A DNA stretch of 55,302 nt from Bacteroides mediterraneensis (GCF_016900355.1 NZ_JACJKA010000026.1:1-55302), one strand, 5' to 3'; counted from the first letter of the stretch, positions 24,265-35,522 are shown. The notes: generated by a model not told the origin, from the sequence alone. A program made the numbers and translations.

Positions 24265-26943
24265 TTACTCTCTGTCACTGTCTTCAATCAGTTCGCGGAT
24301 GGTCTGGTTGAGTTCATCCTCTTTAAGCAGTTCTTCCAGAGTGAGGTGCATGCGCCAGCGCCAGTAATGCCGCGGATGGGCTGGAATATTGATGCGTTCG
24401 GCTTCCACATTCGGATTGCGCAGGCGTTCATTGATGCTCATCCAGTCTTGCCAGGCCAGTATGCAGAGCAGGGAAGGACTCTTCAGGTGATTGAATACAA
24501 TGTCTTTGCAGAGCCATCCGGGAGCAGGCGAAGGAGTAGCTCCCATGTGGTGCATTTCATTGTGATAGAAACGTTCGGTACGTGCAGGGTCTTCTTCCCA
24601 CCAGCCGCGCAGGGTAGACATATCGTGCGTACCGATGGTACATACCGACAGGAACGGATAGTTTTCCGTGTGTCCGAATTCCTCGTTCATCTCTTTGGGC
24701 ATGCGCTGTATTTCGAGCGACAGAATCTGCAGTTGTTTCATGACCCAAGGCACACATCCGGGTACCATACCGAGGTCTTCGCCGCAGACCAGCATCGGAG
24801 TGGACTGGGTGAGTACCGGCAGTTTCTTCATGGCTTCCTGATACCAGAATTCGTTATGCCGCTGATAGTAGTAGTGGTTATACAGGTGGTTGAAGGCTTC
24901 TTGGTCTTTAGGGCTCAGCTGCTGGAACACGAAATCGTGTTGTATGGCAATGCGCGGATGATATTTTTCCGGATCATGGTGGTCTGGGATGAAGAGTACG
25001 TCACTGATGAGGCTGTAGAGTCCTTCTTTCAGTTTCAGGCTTTCTTCGTCGTGCTTGTCACCGAACCAGGCTTCCACTTTCCGCTGGGTATCAAACTCCG
25101 GACGCATGGCGTAGTGTCCTTCTGCCATTGGTTCGATAAAGGTGTTCCGCACCATTTCGCTTTGTGCCCCGAACAGTTTCTCCAATACCGTGTCGTCTAT
25201 GAAAGGACGGGTCATGAGCTCGGGGTCGAAATGGAGTCCGAAACTCTTGATTTCGTCCACACTGAGCGGAAGGGACGGTGAGAATTGTCCGAGCAGTCCG
25301 TGTACGGAATGGTCGGGGATTTCCCAGATACGGAAGAATCCCAAGATATGGTCGATGCGGTAGGCCGTGAAATATTCGGCCATTTTGGCAAAGCGGCGAC
25401 GCCACCAGCGATAGTTGTCTTTTTCCATGGCTTCCCAGTTGTAGGTAGGGAATCCCCAGTTTTGTCCGTTGACGGAGAAATCATCGGGAGGAGCGCCGGC
25501 CTGTCCGTTGAGGTGGAAGTAATGCGGTTCCACCCATGCTTCCACGCTGGTACGGCTGATGCCGATGGGGATGTCCCCTTTCAGCAGGATGCCCTTCTGA
25601 CGCGCATAGGTGCTCACTGCCAGCAGTTGCACGTGGAGCAGGTATTGCAGGTAGTAGTAAAAGGCAATCTGCGGATAAGCTTTGTGCTCGGCCGTACACA
25701 GCTGGGCGATTTCGTCGGGCTGGTAGGTACTGTAAGCCGGCCATTGGTTGAAATCCGGAGTGCCGTATAAGTCGCGCAGGTAGCAGAAAGCGGCGTACGG
25801 GCGCAGCCATTCTTCGTTGCGGCGGAAGAAATCCAGAAAATCTTCTGAAGCCAGTGTCTTTTTGCCTTCCTGTTTGTAAATCTGATGCAGGTAATTCAGT
25901 TTCAGCTGGGTGGACTGTTCATAATCCATCATCGAGAAAGAGTTTACCTTGAGGCGTTCCTTCTCGAAGGCTTCGGCAGCTTTTTTGTTTTTGAGTGCCG
26001 GAAGCTGGCGAAGGTCGATGTACATCGGATGGAACGCGTAGATGGAGATGCTGTTATAGGGATAAGAGTCGGTCCATTTTCCCGTCAGTGTGGTATCGTT
26101 GATGGGTAGAATCTGGATGGCTCTCTGCTTGGTCTGGCAAGCCCAGTCCATCAGCATCTTCAAGTCGCCGAAATCGCCCATGCCGCAGCTTCCTTCCGAG
26201 CGGAGAGAGAATACGGGAATGGCGCATCCGGCAATCCGGTGAGGGGTATCTTCGAAGAACACCTCCGTTTCTATGGGCAGGTAAGTTTCGCCGCGTTGGA
26301 GTGGCTGGAGGGAAAAGGTCCGGTTGGGACGTGTTTCCCATTTCTCCACGGCACCGCTTTCTTCCTGCAGGGCCACGAACTTGTACTCAAACGGGAATTG
26401 CAGGGTGGAGGCATCCAGTGTCAGGTGCCATACGTTGGGCTGTACTTCCTTCATACGGAGCGGACGGCAGTATTCCCAGTTGCCTAAGGCCGCGCAGCTG
26501 CCGATGATTCCCAACTGTTGTTTCCGGTTCCGCAGTCCCGGACAGAGCGCCCGGAAGGTGATGCAGCGTCCGGCGTCGTTGGAGAGTTTGGTCGGCTGTT
26601 GCGGTATATATGCGTGGTTGAAGGCCGAAGTGTAGAGATAGGCATTTTGCGGCAGGTCTCTCCAGCAGTCTTCAATCAGGTAATGGTGCTGTTGTATGTT
26701 GCCCGGGTAGAAAGAGTGGGGAATGGCTCCGAATTCTTTCCGTGTCACCTTTCCGTGCAGTTTGACGGCATAGCGGTAAGTGATGGGTTCGGAGGAAAGG
26801 AAGTCGCAATCTGCCACTCCTGTCCATTCTTCTCCGTTGCGGGTAGTCATTTCTACGGCGTGTTGTATCTGTTGCTGGTGGAGGAAGACACAGAGGCTTT
26901 CTCCCCAGACCGTACGGTATTGTATGCGAAAAGTAATTTTCAT
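24265..26943 (-). CDS. malQ: 4-alpha-glucanotransferase with starch-binding modules
   Basis: An 892-residue GH77 amylomaltase of the long DPE2 type, which moves glucan units between maltodextrins. Residues 1 to about 250 hold two CBM20-like starch-binding modules, each with the V.G....LG.W pattern (second: IGSCAALGNWEYC). The GH77 domain has GDIPIGISR, YRIDHILGFFRIW (catalytic Asp nucleophile), CGEDLGMVP (acid/base Glu) and TIGTHDMSTLRGWW (third Asp). The start is ATG 26943 (MKITFRIQYRTVWGE); an ATG 22 codons upstream lies before the predicted transcription start. Confidence 0.94.
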   Translation of the reverse strand: MKITFRIQYRTVWGESLCVFLHQQQIQHAVEMTTRNGEEWTGVADCDFLSSEPITYRYAVKLHGKVTRKEFGAIPHSFYPGNIQQHHYLIEDCWRDLPQNAYLYTSAFNHAYIPQQPTKLSNDAGRCITFRALCPGLRNRKQQLGIIGSCAALGNWEYCRPLRMKEVQPNVWHLTLDASTLQFPFEYKFVALQEESGAVEKWETRPNRTFSLQPLQRGETYLPIETEVFFEDTPHRIAGCAIPVFSLRSEGSCGMGDFGDLKMLMDWACQTKQRAIQILPINDTTLTGKWTDSYPYNSISIYAFHPMYIDLRQLPALKNKKAAEAFEKERLKVNSFSMMDYEQSTQLKLNYLHQIYKQEGKKTLASEDFLDFFRRNEEWLRPYAAFCYLRDLYGTPDFNQWPAYSTYQPDEIAQLCTAEHKAYPQIAFYYYLQYLLHVQLLAVSTYARQKGILLKGDIPIGISRTSVEAWVEPHYFHLNGQAGAPPDDFSVNGQNWGFPTYNWEAMEKDNYRWWRRRFAKMAEYFTAYRIDHILGFFRIWEIPDHSVHGLLGQFSPSLPLSVDEIKSFGLHFDPELMTRPFIDDTVLEKLFGAQSEMVRNTFIEPMAEGHYAMRPEFDTQRKVEAWFGDKHDEESLKLKEGLYSLISDVLFIPDHHDPEKYHPRIAIQHDFVFQQLSPKDQEAFNHLYNHYYYQRHNEFWYQEAMKKLPVLTQSTPMLVCGEDLGMVPGCVPWVMKQLQILSLEIQRMPKEMNEEFGHTENYPFLSVCTIGTHDMSTLRGWWEEDPARTERFYHNEMHHMGATPSPAPGWLCKDIVFNHLKSPSLLCILAWQDWMSINERLRNPNVEAERINIPAHPRHYWRWRMHLTLEELLKEDELNQTIRELIEDSDRE

Positions 26944-26978
26944 ATCGTATGTATTAGTTTGTGGCTTTTTGTTTTGCT

Positions 26979-27010
26979 CAAAAGTAATGAATCTGATGGA
27001 GTTGTGCAAA
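26979..27010 (-). promoter_or_regulatory. Promoter of malQ
   Basis: On the minus strand TTTG (27010-27007), a 20-bp spacer and TACTTTTG (26986-26979). This places the transcript start near 26970 and so favours ATG 26943. Confidence 0.75.
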
Positions 27011-27047
27011 TAAAAAACTCCGGATGTCCTTGCGGAATCCGGAGTTT
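27011..27047 (-). terminator. Terminator after gyrB
   Basis: A perfect 11-bp stem (aaactccggat / atccggagttt) followed on the minus strand by a T run. Confidence 0.85.
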
Positions 27048-27101
27048 CCCTCTGTAAGATGTGAGGCTGGATTTAAAATAATGAATTAAGAAAAAATTGA
27101 A

Positions 27102-29126
<2,025 letters not shown>

Positions 29127-29174
29127 TCAGCACTCTAAAAATCGTGAAAAAGACATGAGGCAGGTAGATACGAC

Positions 29175-29202
29175 AAAAGGCCAGATGACGACATCCAGCC
29201 TT
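29175..29202 (-). terminator. Terminator after rpsT
   Basis: A perfect 11-bp stem (aaggctggatg / catctggcctt on the minus strand, one G-U) with a 4-nt loop, followed by ttttg. Confidence 0.8.
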
Positions 29203-29228
29203 AATATCTTTTTACGTCAAGCGTAAAC

Positions 29229-29483
29229 TTAAGCCAATTTGCTGATATAAGCAGCCAGTTTAGACTTCAAGTTAGCAGCTTTGTTCGCATGGATAATGTT
29301 GCGCTTAGCCAGCTTATCCAACATTTTCTGTACACTAGGATACAATGCAACAGCTTCAGCTTTGTCTGTAGTTGCACGAAGTTTCTTCACTGCATTGCGC
29401 ATTGTCTTCGCATAATATCTGTTGTGAAGTCTTCTTTTTTCTTCCTGTCTGATTCTCTTAATAGATGATTTGTGATTTGCCAT
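29229..29483 (-). CDS. rpsT: 30S ribosomal protein S20
   Basis: An 84-residue, very basic helical protein starting [20 protein letters not shown] with the conserved NAVKKLR and [16 protein letters not shown] parts of S20, which binds 16S rRNA. It lies 43 bp downstream of tRNA-Glu on the same strand and probably shares its transcript. Confidence 0.97.
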   Translation of the reverse strand: MANHKSSIKRIRQEEKRRLHNRYYAKTMRNAVKKLRATTDKAEAVALYPSVQKMLDKLAKRNIIHANKAANLKSKLAAYISKLA

Positions 29484-29526
29484 CTCGACTAATCTTTAAT
29501 ATTGTTCGTGATTTCTGTTTATTATG

Positions 29527-29598
29527 TAGCCCGTGGGGGAATCGAACCCCCCTTTCAAGAATGAAAATCTTGCGTCCTAACCGATAGACGAACGGGCC
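29527..29598 (-). tRNA. tRNA-Glu (anticodon TTC)
   Basis: A 72-nt tRNA on the minus strand. The acceptor is GGCCCGT / ACGGGCT, the anticodon stem is caaga / tcttg with loop TTTTCAT (anticodon TTC), and the T loop contains GGTTCGATTCC. Discriminator A; CCA is not encoded. Confidence 0.95.
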
Positions 29599-29661
29599 AT
29601 CCTTTGTCTCAGGAAGACCTCCTGATTCTTTACAAGGATACTTATCTCTCGTTTGCGGATG

Positions 29662-29692
29662 CAAAGGTAGGAAGAATTTTCTAAACTCCAAA
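29662..29692 (-). promoter_or_regulatory. Promoter of tRNA-Glu and rpsT
   Basis: On the minus strand TTTG (29692-29689), a 19-bp spacer and TACCTTTG (29669-29662), an exact consensus promoter. Confidence 0.75.
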
Positions 29693-29842
29693 ACATTCCT
29701 GATTTTTTTTGTTTGTTCCGACGTGATTTTCCGTTTAAACCGGCCGGATTGAGGCTGGAAGGAAGGGGAAAGTGGGTTTAAGTCGGCGTGGCTGGAGATT
29801 TTTTGGAAGGCCTATGCGTATTCTTCCGTATGCAGTGAGGTA

Positions 29843-29934
29843 TTCTCTGTCTCACAGTGCGGGATTTGTGTTCCACACTGTGGGATATGTATTTCACACT
29901 GTGGTTTTTGTATCCCACACTGTGGGACAGAGAA
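29843..29934. repeat. 21-bp-period palindrome array, copy A
   Basis: Four cores of the CACACTG(TG) or CACAGTG type start at 29853, 29874, 29895 and 29916, exactly 21 bp apart. The array is framed by a 17-bp inverted repeat (29843-29859 / 29918-29934, one mismatch) starting ttctctgt and ending acagagaa. A sister array lies at 54892-54989. It sits between the tRNA-Glu promoter and the ACT-domain gene. Confidence 0.9.
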
Positions 29935-29950
29935 ATCTTTATAGATTTTG

Positions 29951-29982
29951 TTTGTTTAGTATAAGTACTTTTTCTATCTTTC
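29951..29982 (+). promoter_or_regulatory. Promoter of the ACT-domain gene and recO
   Basis: TTTG (29951-29954), a 20-bp spacer and TATCTTTC (29975-29982), one base off consensus. It starts 17 bp after repeat array A. Confidence 0.5.
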
Positions 29983-30020
29983 GCCTTTAAAAACGGATAT
30001 TATATAAGGTAGATTGAGAA

Positions 30021-30542
30021 ATGAAGGACTATAAATTGAAGTCTGTAGGCGTTTACAACGGGAGTGTGTGTGTGGCGTCGTTGGACGGAAAGAGTGGAAA
30101 ATTCGTTCCATGTGAAAAATTGGAATCCTGTAAGGAGTTGGTTTATATGCGTTTGCGTACATTGGAGGCAGTGGCTTCTTTTCGTTTTCTGGAGCGCGCG
30201 ATAGGGGTATTGACCCAGCATGAGATGCCTGTTTTTGCCATGGCTTCTTCCGCCGGCAGTTTTTCCGTAGTGACGGGAGGTGGGCATGACAGTCTGGAAA
30301 AGGTCTTCAAGGAGCTTTCTTCGTTTGCCGAGGTGGAACTGGAGCACAATGTGGAGGTAATTTGTGTGCAGGAGGATACAGACACATACGGCAAGAAAGC
30401 GGAACAGAACTTGGTGTCGTTGCTGAAAGATATTCCGGTATTGATGGTTTCTTCGGAAGAAGGAGCCGGACGTGTGACATTGACTGTGCGTCGGGAAGAT
30501 CGTGAGAAGGTGATTCACCTGTTCCAGGAAGTGTGTGAATGA
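30021..30542 (+). CDS. Stand-alone ACT-domain protein, aspartokinase-tail type
   Basis: A 172-residue cytosolic protein without a catalytic domain. From about residue 60 it follows the layout of the paired ACT domains that end aspartate kinases: AIGVLTQHEMPVFAMASS...SFSVVTG, LSSFAEVELEHNVEVICVQ, then LLKDIPVLMVSSEEGAGRVT and a terminal helix. Residues 1-55 are unassigned. By analogy it could bind an amino acid, but no kinase is nearby; recO follows after 28 bp. The assignment rests on pattern resemblance only. Confidence 0.7.
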   Translation: MKDYKLKSVGVYNGSVCVASLDGKSGKFVPCEKLESCKELVYMRLRTLEAVASFRFLERAIGVLTQHEMPVFAMASSAGSFSVVTGGGHDSLEKVFKELSSFAEVELEHNVEVICVQEDTDTYGKKAEQNLVSLLKDIPVLMVSSEEGAGRVTLTVRREDREKVIHLFQEVCE

Positions 30543-30570
30543 CGATGCACCATGCTAATTCTGAAAAAAT

Positions 30571-31296
30571 ATGCTGCAAAGATTGGAAGGGGTAGTGCTG
30601 CACGTAGTGAAATACAGCGACAAATCAAACATCGTACATATCTATACGCGTGAGAACGGGAGCATGTCGTTCCTGATACCGGCGGCGCGTTCGCGCAAAT
30701 CGTTGGTGAACGGGGTGTTGTTTCGTCCGCTTTCGTTGGTGGAAGTGGAGGCCGACGTGCGTTCACGCACGGCTCTTCCTTCGGTGAAGGAAGCCCGGCT
30801 GGCTTATCCGCTGGAGTCTGTGCCTTATGATCCGTATAAGCTGGGTATTGCCATGTTTTTGGCAGAATTCTTGTCGCATGCGTTGCGCGAGGAGGGAAAG
30901 AACGAACCGCTTTTTGCCTATTTGTCGTCTTCCATCCGCTGGCTGGATGCCTGTCGGGCAGATTTTGCCAATTTCCATTTGGTGTTTTTGATTCGTCTGT
31001 CTCGCTTTTTAGGGTTCTATCCCAATCTGGAAGATTACCGGGAGGGCGACTGGTTCGATATGCTGAATGCGTGTTTCGTACCGGAAAAGCCTCTGCATGG
31101 CATGTCGCTTTCACCGGAAGAGGCTTCACACATCTGTCAACTGGCCCGTATGAATTACGAGACCATGTTTCTCTTCGGCATGCACCGTCTGGAACGTCAA
31201 CGCTGCCTGTCGGTCATGATGGAATATTACCGGCTGCATCTGCCGGATTTTCCGGAACTGAAATCGCTCGATGTATTGAAAGAACTGTTTGGTTGA
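30571..31296 (+). CDS. recO: DNA repair protein RecO
   Basis: A 241-residue RecO of the RecFOR pathway, which loads RecA on SSB-coated single strands and anneals complementary strands. It has an N-terminal OB fold ([37 protein letters not shown]) and a helical C-terminal domain. The zinc-finger cysteines of some RecO proteins are absent, as is common in Bacteroidota. Confidence 0.92.
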   Translation: MLQRLEGVVLHVVKYSDKSNIVHIYTRENGSMSFLIPAARSRKSLVNGVLFRPLSLVEVEADVRSRTALPSVKEARLAYPLESVPYDPYKLGIAMFLAEFLSHALREEGKNEPLFAYLSSSIRWLDACRADFANFHLVFLIRLSRFLGFYPNLEDYREGDWFDMLNACFVPEKPLHGMSLSPEEASHICQLARMNYETMFLFGMHRLERQRCLSVMMEYYRLHLPDFPELKSLDVLKELFG

Positions 31297-31313
31297 GGTT
31301 GTACATGGATGCA

Positions 31314-31357
31314 CAAAAAAACGGGATGTATTCTCGTTTGTAGAAAATACATCCCGT
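31314..31357. terminator. Terminator between recO and yqeY
   Basis: A 12-bp stem (acgggatgtatt / aatacatcccgt). On the minus strand a T run follows, so it ends the long dcw/yqeY transcript; it may also serve recO on the plus strand. Confidence 0.8.
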
Positions 31358-31378
31358 AGAAAATTTTATGGGAGGATT

Positions 31379-31828
31379 TTATCCCAACAATTCTTTTACT
31401 TTGGCAGAAATGGCACGTCCTTCAGCCAGTCCGGCCAATTCCTTGGAAGCTACGCCCATTACTTTTCCCATGTCTTTACCGCTGGTAGCACCTACACGGG
31501 CAATGATGTCTTTCAGTCTGGCTTCCAGTTCTTCCGGAGAAAGCTGTTTCGGCAGATAAGTTTCGATGACACGAACCTGAGCCATTTCTTCTTCTGCCAG
31601 GTCGGCACGTCCTTGTCCTTCGTATACGGCAGCTGAATCTTTGCCTTGTTTTACCAGTTTCTGCATGATTTTCAAGGCTGCATCGTCTGTCAGGGTATCG
31701 TTGGCTCCCGGAGCAGTTTTTGCTTCCAGAAAACATTTCTTGATGTTACGCAAGGTTTCCAGTCTTACCTTGTCTTTGGCCTTCATGGCCTCTTTGATAT
31801 CGTTGCTGATTTGATCAAATAAATCCAT
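31379..31828 (-). CDS. GatB/YqeY domain protein
   Basis: A 149-residue helical protein of the YqeY family, related to the tail domain of GatB, the tRNA amidotransferase subunit. It keeps AMKAKDKVRLETLRNIKK near the start and the family patterns EIRVIETYLPKQLS-like and GKDMGKVMGVASKEL near the end. It lies 40 bp after ftsZ and closes the minus-strand run. The cellular role of free YqeY is not settled. Confidence 0.92.
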   Translation of the reverse strand: MDLFDQISNDIKEAMKAKDKVRLETLRNIKKCFLEAKTAPGANDTLTDDAALKIMQKLVKQGKDSAAVYEGQGRADLAEEEMAQVRVIETYLPKQLSPEELEARLKDIIARVGATSGKDMGKVMGVASKELAGLAEGRAISAKVKELLG

Positions 31829-31868
31829 ATTCGTAATATATTATTTTAAAATGTCATTCATTTTGGGG

Positions 31869-33179
31869 TTAGAAGGTAATAGTCATGGAACCGGAAGCAT
31901 TGGTGGTCTCTGGTTCTGGTTTGACTTTTTCTTCTGTAGTGGCTTTGGAACGGATGTTTTCCAGTTCCATTTTGGTACGCTTGTAAGTCGGAGTGGTTTC
32001 TACCATGCTGATGATGTCATCATTGGCAAGGTCTTCCTGACTGAAGATGTAAATGTTCGGACGTTTCTTCCGCATGCTGCTTTTCAGGATGCTCTTTCCG
32101 TAGTAGTCGCTTCGGCGTTCGTCCTTCTTCTGTTCTTCTTCTTCCAGGTCGTCCAGGCGTTTCTGTTCTTCCAGTGAACGTTGTTTGAGCACGTTGTCCA
32201 TGCCCGGTACGTCTTTGATGCCGAATCCTGTGGCCAGAATGGTGAACTTCACCTGGTTTTCCAGCGTTTCGTCGGTATAAAGACCCCACTTGGTTTCTAC
32301 GTCCTTGCCGAACTTGCTCATGAATTCGTGGATTTCATCCATTTCACCCATCATCAGTTCACTGTTAGGGCTGTAGGTGATGACGAACAAGACTTTCTTT
32401 GAATTGAAGATGTCGTTGTTGTTCAGCAGCGGAGAGTGGAGGGCATCGGTAATGGCTTGTGTCACTCTTCCTTCTCCTTCACCGTATCCGGTACTCATGA
32501 TGGCTACTCCACCGTCTTTCAACACGGTCTTCACATCGTTGAAGTCCAGGTTGATGATACCTCTCAGGGTAATGATTTCAGCAATGCTCTTGGCGGCGAT
32601 GGACAGGGTGTCATCGGCCTTTCCAAAGGCATTCATGACACTGATGTCGGAATACACATCACGCAGACGTTCGTTGTTGATGACCAGCAAGGCATCTACG
32701 TGTTTGCTCATTTCTTCCACACCATCGAGTGCCTGGTCAATTTTCTTGTTGCCTTCGAACAGGAATGGGATGGTTACGATACCTACGGTCAGGATTCCCA
32801 TATCCTTGGCCGTTTTGGCGATGATAGGAGCGGCACCAGTTCCGGTTCCACCTCCCATACCGGCTGTGATGAATGCCATGCGGCATCCGTCATTCAGCAT
32901 ATTCTTGATGTCTTCAATGCTTTCTTCGGCAGCTGCCCGTGCTTTTGCCGGACGGTTTCCGGCTCCCAGTCCTTCACTACCTAATTGCAGTTTACGGAGT
33001 ACGGGAGATTCTTCCAAAGCCTGGTTATCCGTGTTGCAGACCACGAATGTCACATCATGGATACCTTCTTTGTACATGTGGTTGACGGCATTGCCACCAC
33101 CGCCACCCACACCAATTACTTTGATTATATGTGGAGAGTCTTTCGGAAAATCGAAAGGTACCATTGTTTCGTCTGACAT
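31869..33179 (-). CDS. ftsZ: Cell division protein FtsZ
   Basis: The tubulin-like GTPase that forms the Z ring. The 436-residue protein has the nucleotide loop GVGGGGGNAVNHMY near the N terminus, the tubulin signature GGGTGTGAAP and the T7 loop NLDFNDVKTVL. A charged linker from about 320 is followed by a C-terminal tail ending MTITF. It lies 24 bp after ftsA at the end of the dcw cluster. Confidence 0.98.
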   Translation of the reverse strand: MSDETMVPFDFPKDSPHIIKVIGVGGGGGNAVNHMYKEGIHDVTFVVCNTDNQALEESPVLRKLQLGSEGLGAGNRPAKARAAAEESIEDIKNMLNDGCRMAFITAGMGGGTGTGAAPIIAKTAKDMGILTVGIVTIPFLFEGNKKIDQALDGVEEMSKHVDALLVINNERLRDVYSDISVMNAFGKADDTLSIAAKSIAEIITLRGIINLDFNDVKTVLKDGGVAIMSTGYGEGEGRVTQAITDALHSPLLNNNDIFNSKKVLFVITYSPNSELMMGEMDEIHEFMSKFGKDVETKWGLYTDETLENQVKFTILATGFGIKDVPGMDNVLKQRSLEEQKRLDDLEEEEQKKDERRSDYYGKSILKSSMRKKRPNIYIFSQEDLANDDIISMVETTPTYKRTKMELENIRSKATTEEKVKPEPETTNASGSMTITF

Positions 33180-33203
33180 AATTCTATCTATTTATGTGAG
33201 TAA

Positions 33204-34781
33204 TCAGTTGTCTTTTAAAATCTCGTCGGAAAGGTTGGTTACTTTTTTGGTGAAGATGTCGATCCAACTGTTTTCTTTCTTTTCTTTATTGACTTTAGCT
33301 TGTAGTTCGTTCAACTCTTCTTCCTTTTCGGCAAGATGCATACGCCGTGCATTTTCAATTTCTTTCAATGCAGCCTTGTATTTCTTCTTGCTCAATTGCA
33401 ACCGGGCCTCTTTTACATAAATGTTATATTCCTCCAGCCGTTTGCGGTTGCGCTCCTCTTCCTGACGTTTCTTTTCTTCATTGATTTTCCGGATACGTTC
33501 TGCTTCCTCTTCGGCTTTGCGTTTTTCCTCTTCTGCCTTGAGGCGTTCTGCTTCTTTCCGTTTGGCTTCTGCTTCTTGTTCCGCCAGATCGTTGATGAAG
33601 TCCAGCTGGTGGCCTTTCCGTGGGTCTATCTTAAGGCAGTTTTCCTTGCCTTCTACCAATAGGCCAATCAATGTGTTCTTTGTGCCGTTCTTGGGTAACT
33701 GAATAGCGCCGTCCAATGCGATGTTACAGCCTTTAGCGATACGGATTTTTTCAATTTTAGTAATCTGCTTGAAGGCTTCATCAATGTTCGGCATGTTGGA
33801 GGCTCCTCCTGTAAGCACCAAACCAGCCATCAGCTTATCGCCGTAATCGGAAACCATAATCTGGTTCCACACGTTGGAGATGATTTCATTGACACGGGCT
33901 TCCACGATGTATTCCAGCTTGTGGGCTGGAACGGTACATTTCCCTTCGATGGAGTATTCCTGTTCGTGGGCCTGATCTTCGTCCTCTGCGGGCGGGGTAA
34001 GGGCACATCCGTAGCGAATCTTCAATTGTTCGGCATCCTCTTCTTCTATTTGCAGGCTGCAAATATCTTTTGTGATGTTGTTGCTTCCCAAAGGAATGAC
34101 AGCCAGATGGCGTAGAATATTGTTTTTATATACGGCTACAGTGGTTGTATCCGCTCCTAAATCTACGAGGGCACAGCCGGAACGTCTTTCACTGTCGGTC
34201 AGTACCACATTGGCTGTGACTACCGGTGAAAGTAAATAGTCTGCTATTTCATATTTTGTTTGCTTGAAGCATTGAGCTATTCTGGCTTTCAGGGTATGAT
34301 TGGCAATGATATTCAGGTAATGTCCTTCAATGCGGTCGGCCGAGATTCCGACTGGTTCAGTCAGGAGATTATTCCCCACCTTGTATTCTTGAGGCTCTAC
34401 ACCCAGAATTTCTTGGTCTACCAATGAAATCTCACGGTTGTTTTCCATGAGCGACTCAATCAGTGCTTGTGAGATTTTCGTATCTTCTCCTAATTGTTTG
34501 GTAACGTTGTTGCGTATACTTCTGATAGATTGTCCGCCGATTCCTACATAGACTTTCTTGATGGAAGCCTGCAAATCGTTTTCCAGTTTCTGGATAACAG
34601 AAACCAGTATCTGTGTGGTTTTATCTAAATTGAAGATAGCTCCTTTTTTGATACAATCTGATGAAGGGGCATTGGCATAGGCAAGAATCTGGATACTTCC
34701 ATCAGCATTCTTTTTACCGGCAATCCCTGTGATATTGGTCGAACCCAGTTCGATAGCTGCTATAAAATCTGTTACTGCCAT
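33204..34781 (-). CDS. ftsA: Cell division protein FtsA with long coiled-coil tail
   Basis: Actin-like protein that anchors FtsZ to the membrane. The ATPase core (about 1-390) has AIELGSTNITG, LVDLGADTTTVAVY and LTGGASNMPNI. At about 395-500 an almost uninterrupted charged helix rich in Lys, Glu and Arg (AEAKRKEAERLKAEEEKRKA) separates the core from the C-terminal amphipathic segment WIDIFTKKVTNLSDEIL, which should bind the membrane. This makes the protein about 100 residues longer than the E. coli form (525 versus 420). Confidence 0.96.
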   Translation of the reverse strand: MAVTDFIAAIELGSTNITGIAGKKNADGSIQILAYANAPSSDCIKKGAIFNLDKTTQILVSVIQKLENDLQASIKKVYVGIGGQSIRSIRNNVTKQLGEDTKISQALIESLMENNREISLVDQEILGVEPQEYKVGNNLLTEPVGISADRIEGHYLNIIANHTLKARIAQCFKQTKYEIADYLLSPVVTANVVLTDSERRSGCALVDLGADTTTVAVYKNNILRHLAVIPLGSNNITKDICSLQIEEEDAEQLKIRYGCALTPPAEDEDQAHEQEYSIEGKCTVPAHKLEYIVEARVNEIISNVWNQIMVSDYGDKLMAGLVLTGGASNMPNIDEAFKQITKIEKIRIAKGCNIALDGAIQLPKNGTKNTLIGLLVEGKENCLKIDPRKGHQLDFINDLAEQEAEAKRKEAERLKAEEEKRKAEEEAERIRKINEEKKRQEEERNRKRLEEYNIYVKEARLQLSKKKYKAALKEIENARRMHLAEKEEELNELQAKVNKEKKENSWIDIFTKKVTNLSDEILKDN

Positions 34782-34784
34782 ATG

Positions 34785-35522
34785 TTAGTTTTCTTTTCTT
34801 GTTCCGATAATTTGGTTGTTAAACTCAATGCTGATCCGTTCGTATTTGTTCCAGCCGATACGGTTTAGCACTTTACTGTAAAACGTTTGCAATTTACTGA
34901 ATTTTTCTTCAAAATCAGTGGCTTTTCCTAAAAAAAGAATATGGTCTCCCACTCGTGGAACAATTTCGAGTTCTTTTTTGGGAGTTACATTGATTTGTTC
35001 CACTTGAGCGTTCCAAAAAGGGCTGTGTTGGAGATACAGTCCTAATTCGTACAACTCTTTTTGGGCAAATTTCCGGTCGATAAATCCTGTGGCGACGGCT
35101 ACATGAATGGGTTTGCCGGTGGCATTCATGATTTTGCCGGACTGGTCAATATAGTAATTGTCGCCATTGCTGCTCATCACTCGGAGAATGGGGATACGTT
35201 GGTAGACTTCAATGCCCACTTTACCGCCGGAGGTAAGATAACATTCTGCTTTGTTGATAAAGGGATGTTTGGACAATGTTTCCTCCAGCCGGCGGACATT
35301 GATACTGCCGATGCGTTTCTTTTCTGGGTACAGATTCTTCTCCTTAAGTAGTTTTTTTACCTCTGCTTCAGTGATAAAGCCATAGTCAATGCTGTCTTTG
35401 ACAACCAATTTCATACCCTTGCAGACCTGATTTTCAGGTTGCCGGTTGAATACAGTAACGGCTACCACCAGGTAGGCCGAAACCACTAACAGAATACAGA
35501 GTATGAAAATTCGTTTAATCAT
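34785..35522 (-). CDS. ftsQ: Cell division protein FtsQ
   Basis: A 245-residue bitopic membrane protein: one span at about 5-25, then a POTRA-like and a beta domain in the periplasm (FINKAECYLTSGGKVGIEVYQRIPILRV, quoted in part as HPFINKAE). It links early and late division proteins. The gene starts inside the murC stop (4-bp overlap) and ends 3 bp before ftsA. Confidence 0.9.
   Translation of the reverse strand: MIKRIFILCILLVVSAYLVVAVTVFNRQPENQVCKGMKLVVKDSIDYGFITEAEVKKLLKEKNLYPEKKRIGSINVRRLEETLSKHPFINKAECYLTSGGKVGIEVYQRIPILRVMSSNGDNYYIDQSGKIMNATGKPIHVAVATGFIDRKFAQKELYELGLYLQHSPFWNAQVEQINVTPKKELEIVPRVGDHILFLGKATDFEEKFSKLQTFYSKVLNRIGWNKYERISIEFNNQIIGTRKEN

Noticed and set aside
29772..29990. 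Open frame with repeated FHTVGYV-like heptads over array A
   Set aside because: The 21-bp period keeps several frames open on both strands, so the heptads follow from the DNA repeat; no promoter or start context supports translation.
32377..33420. 347-codon open frame opposite ftsZ and ftsA
   Set aside because: It spans two conserved genes on the other strand and has low-complexity Ser/Phe-rich content.
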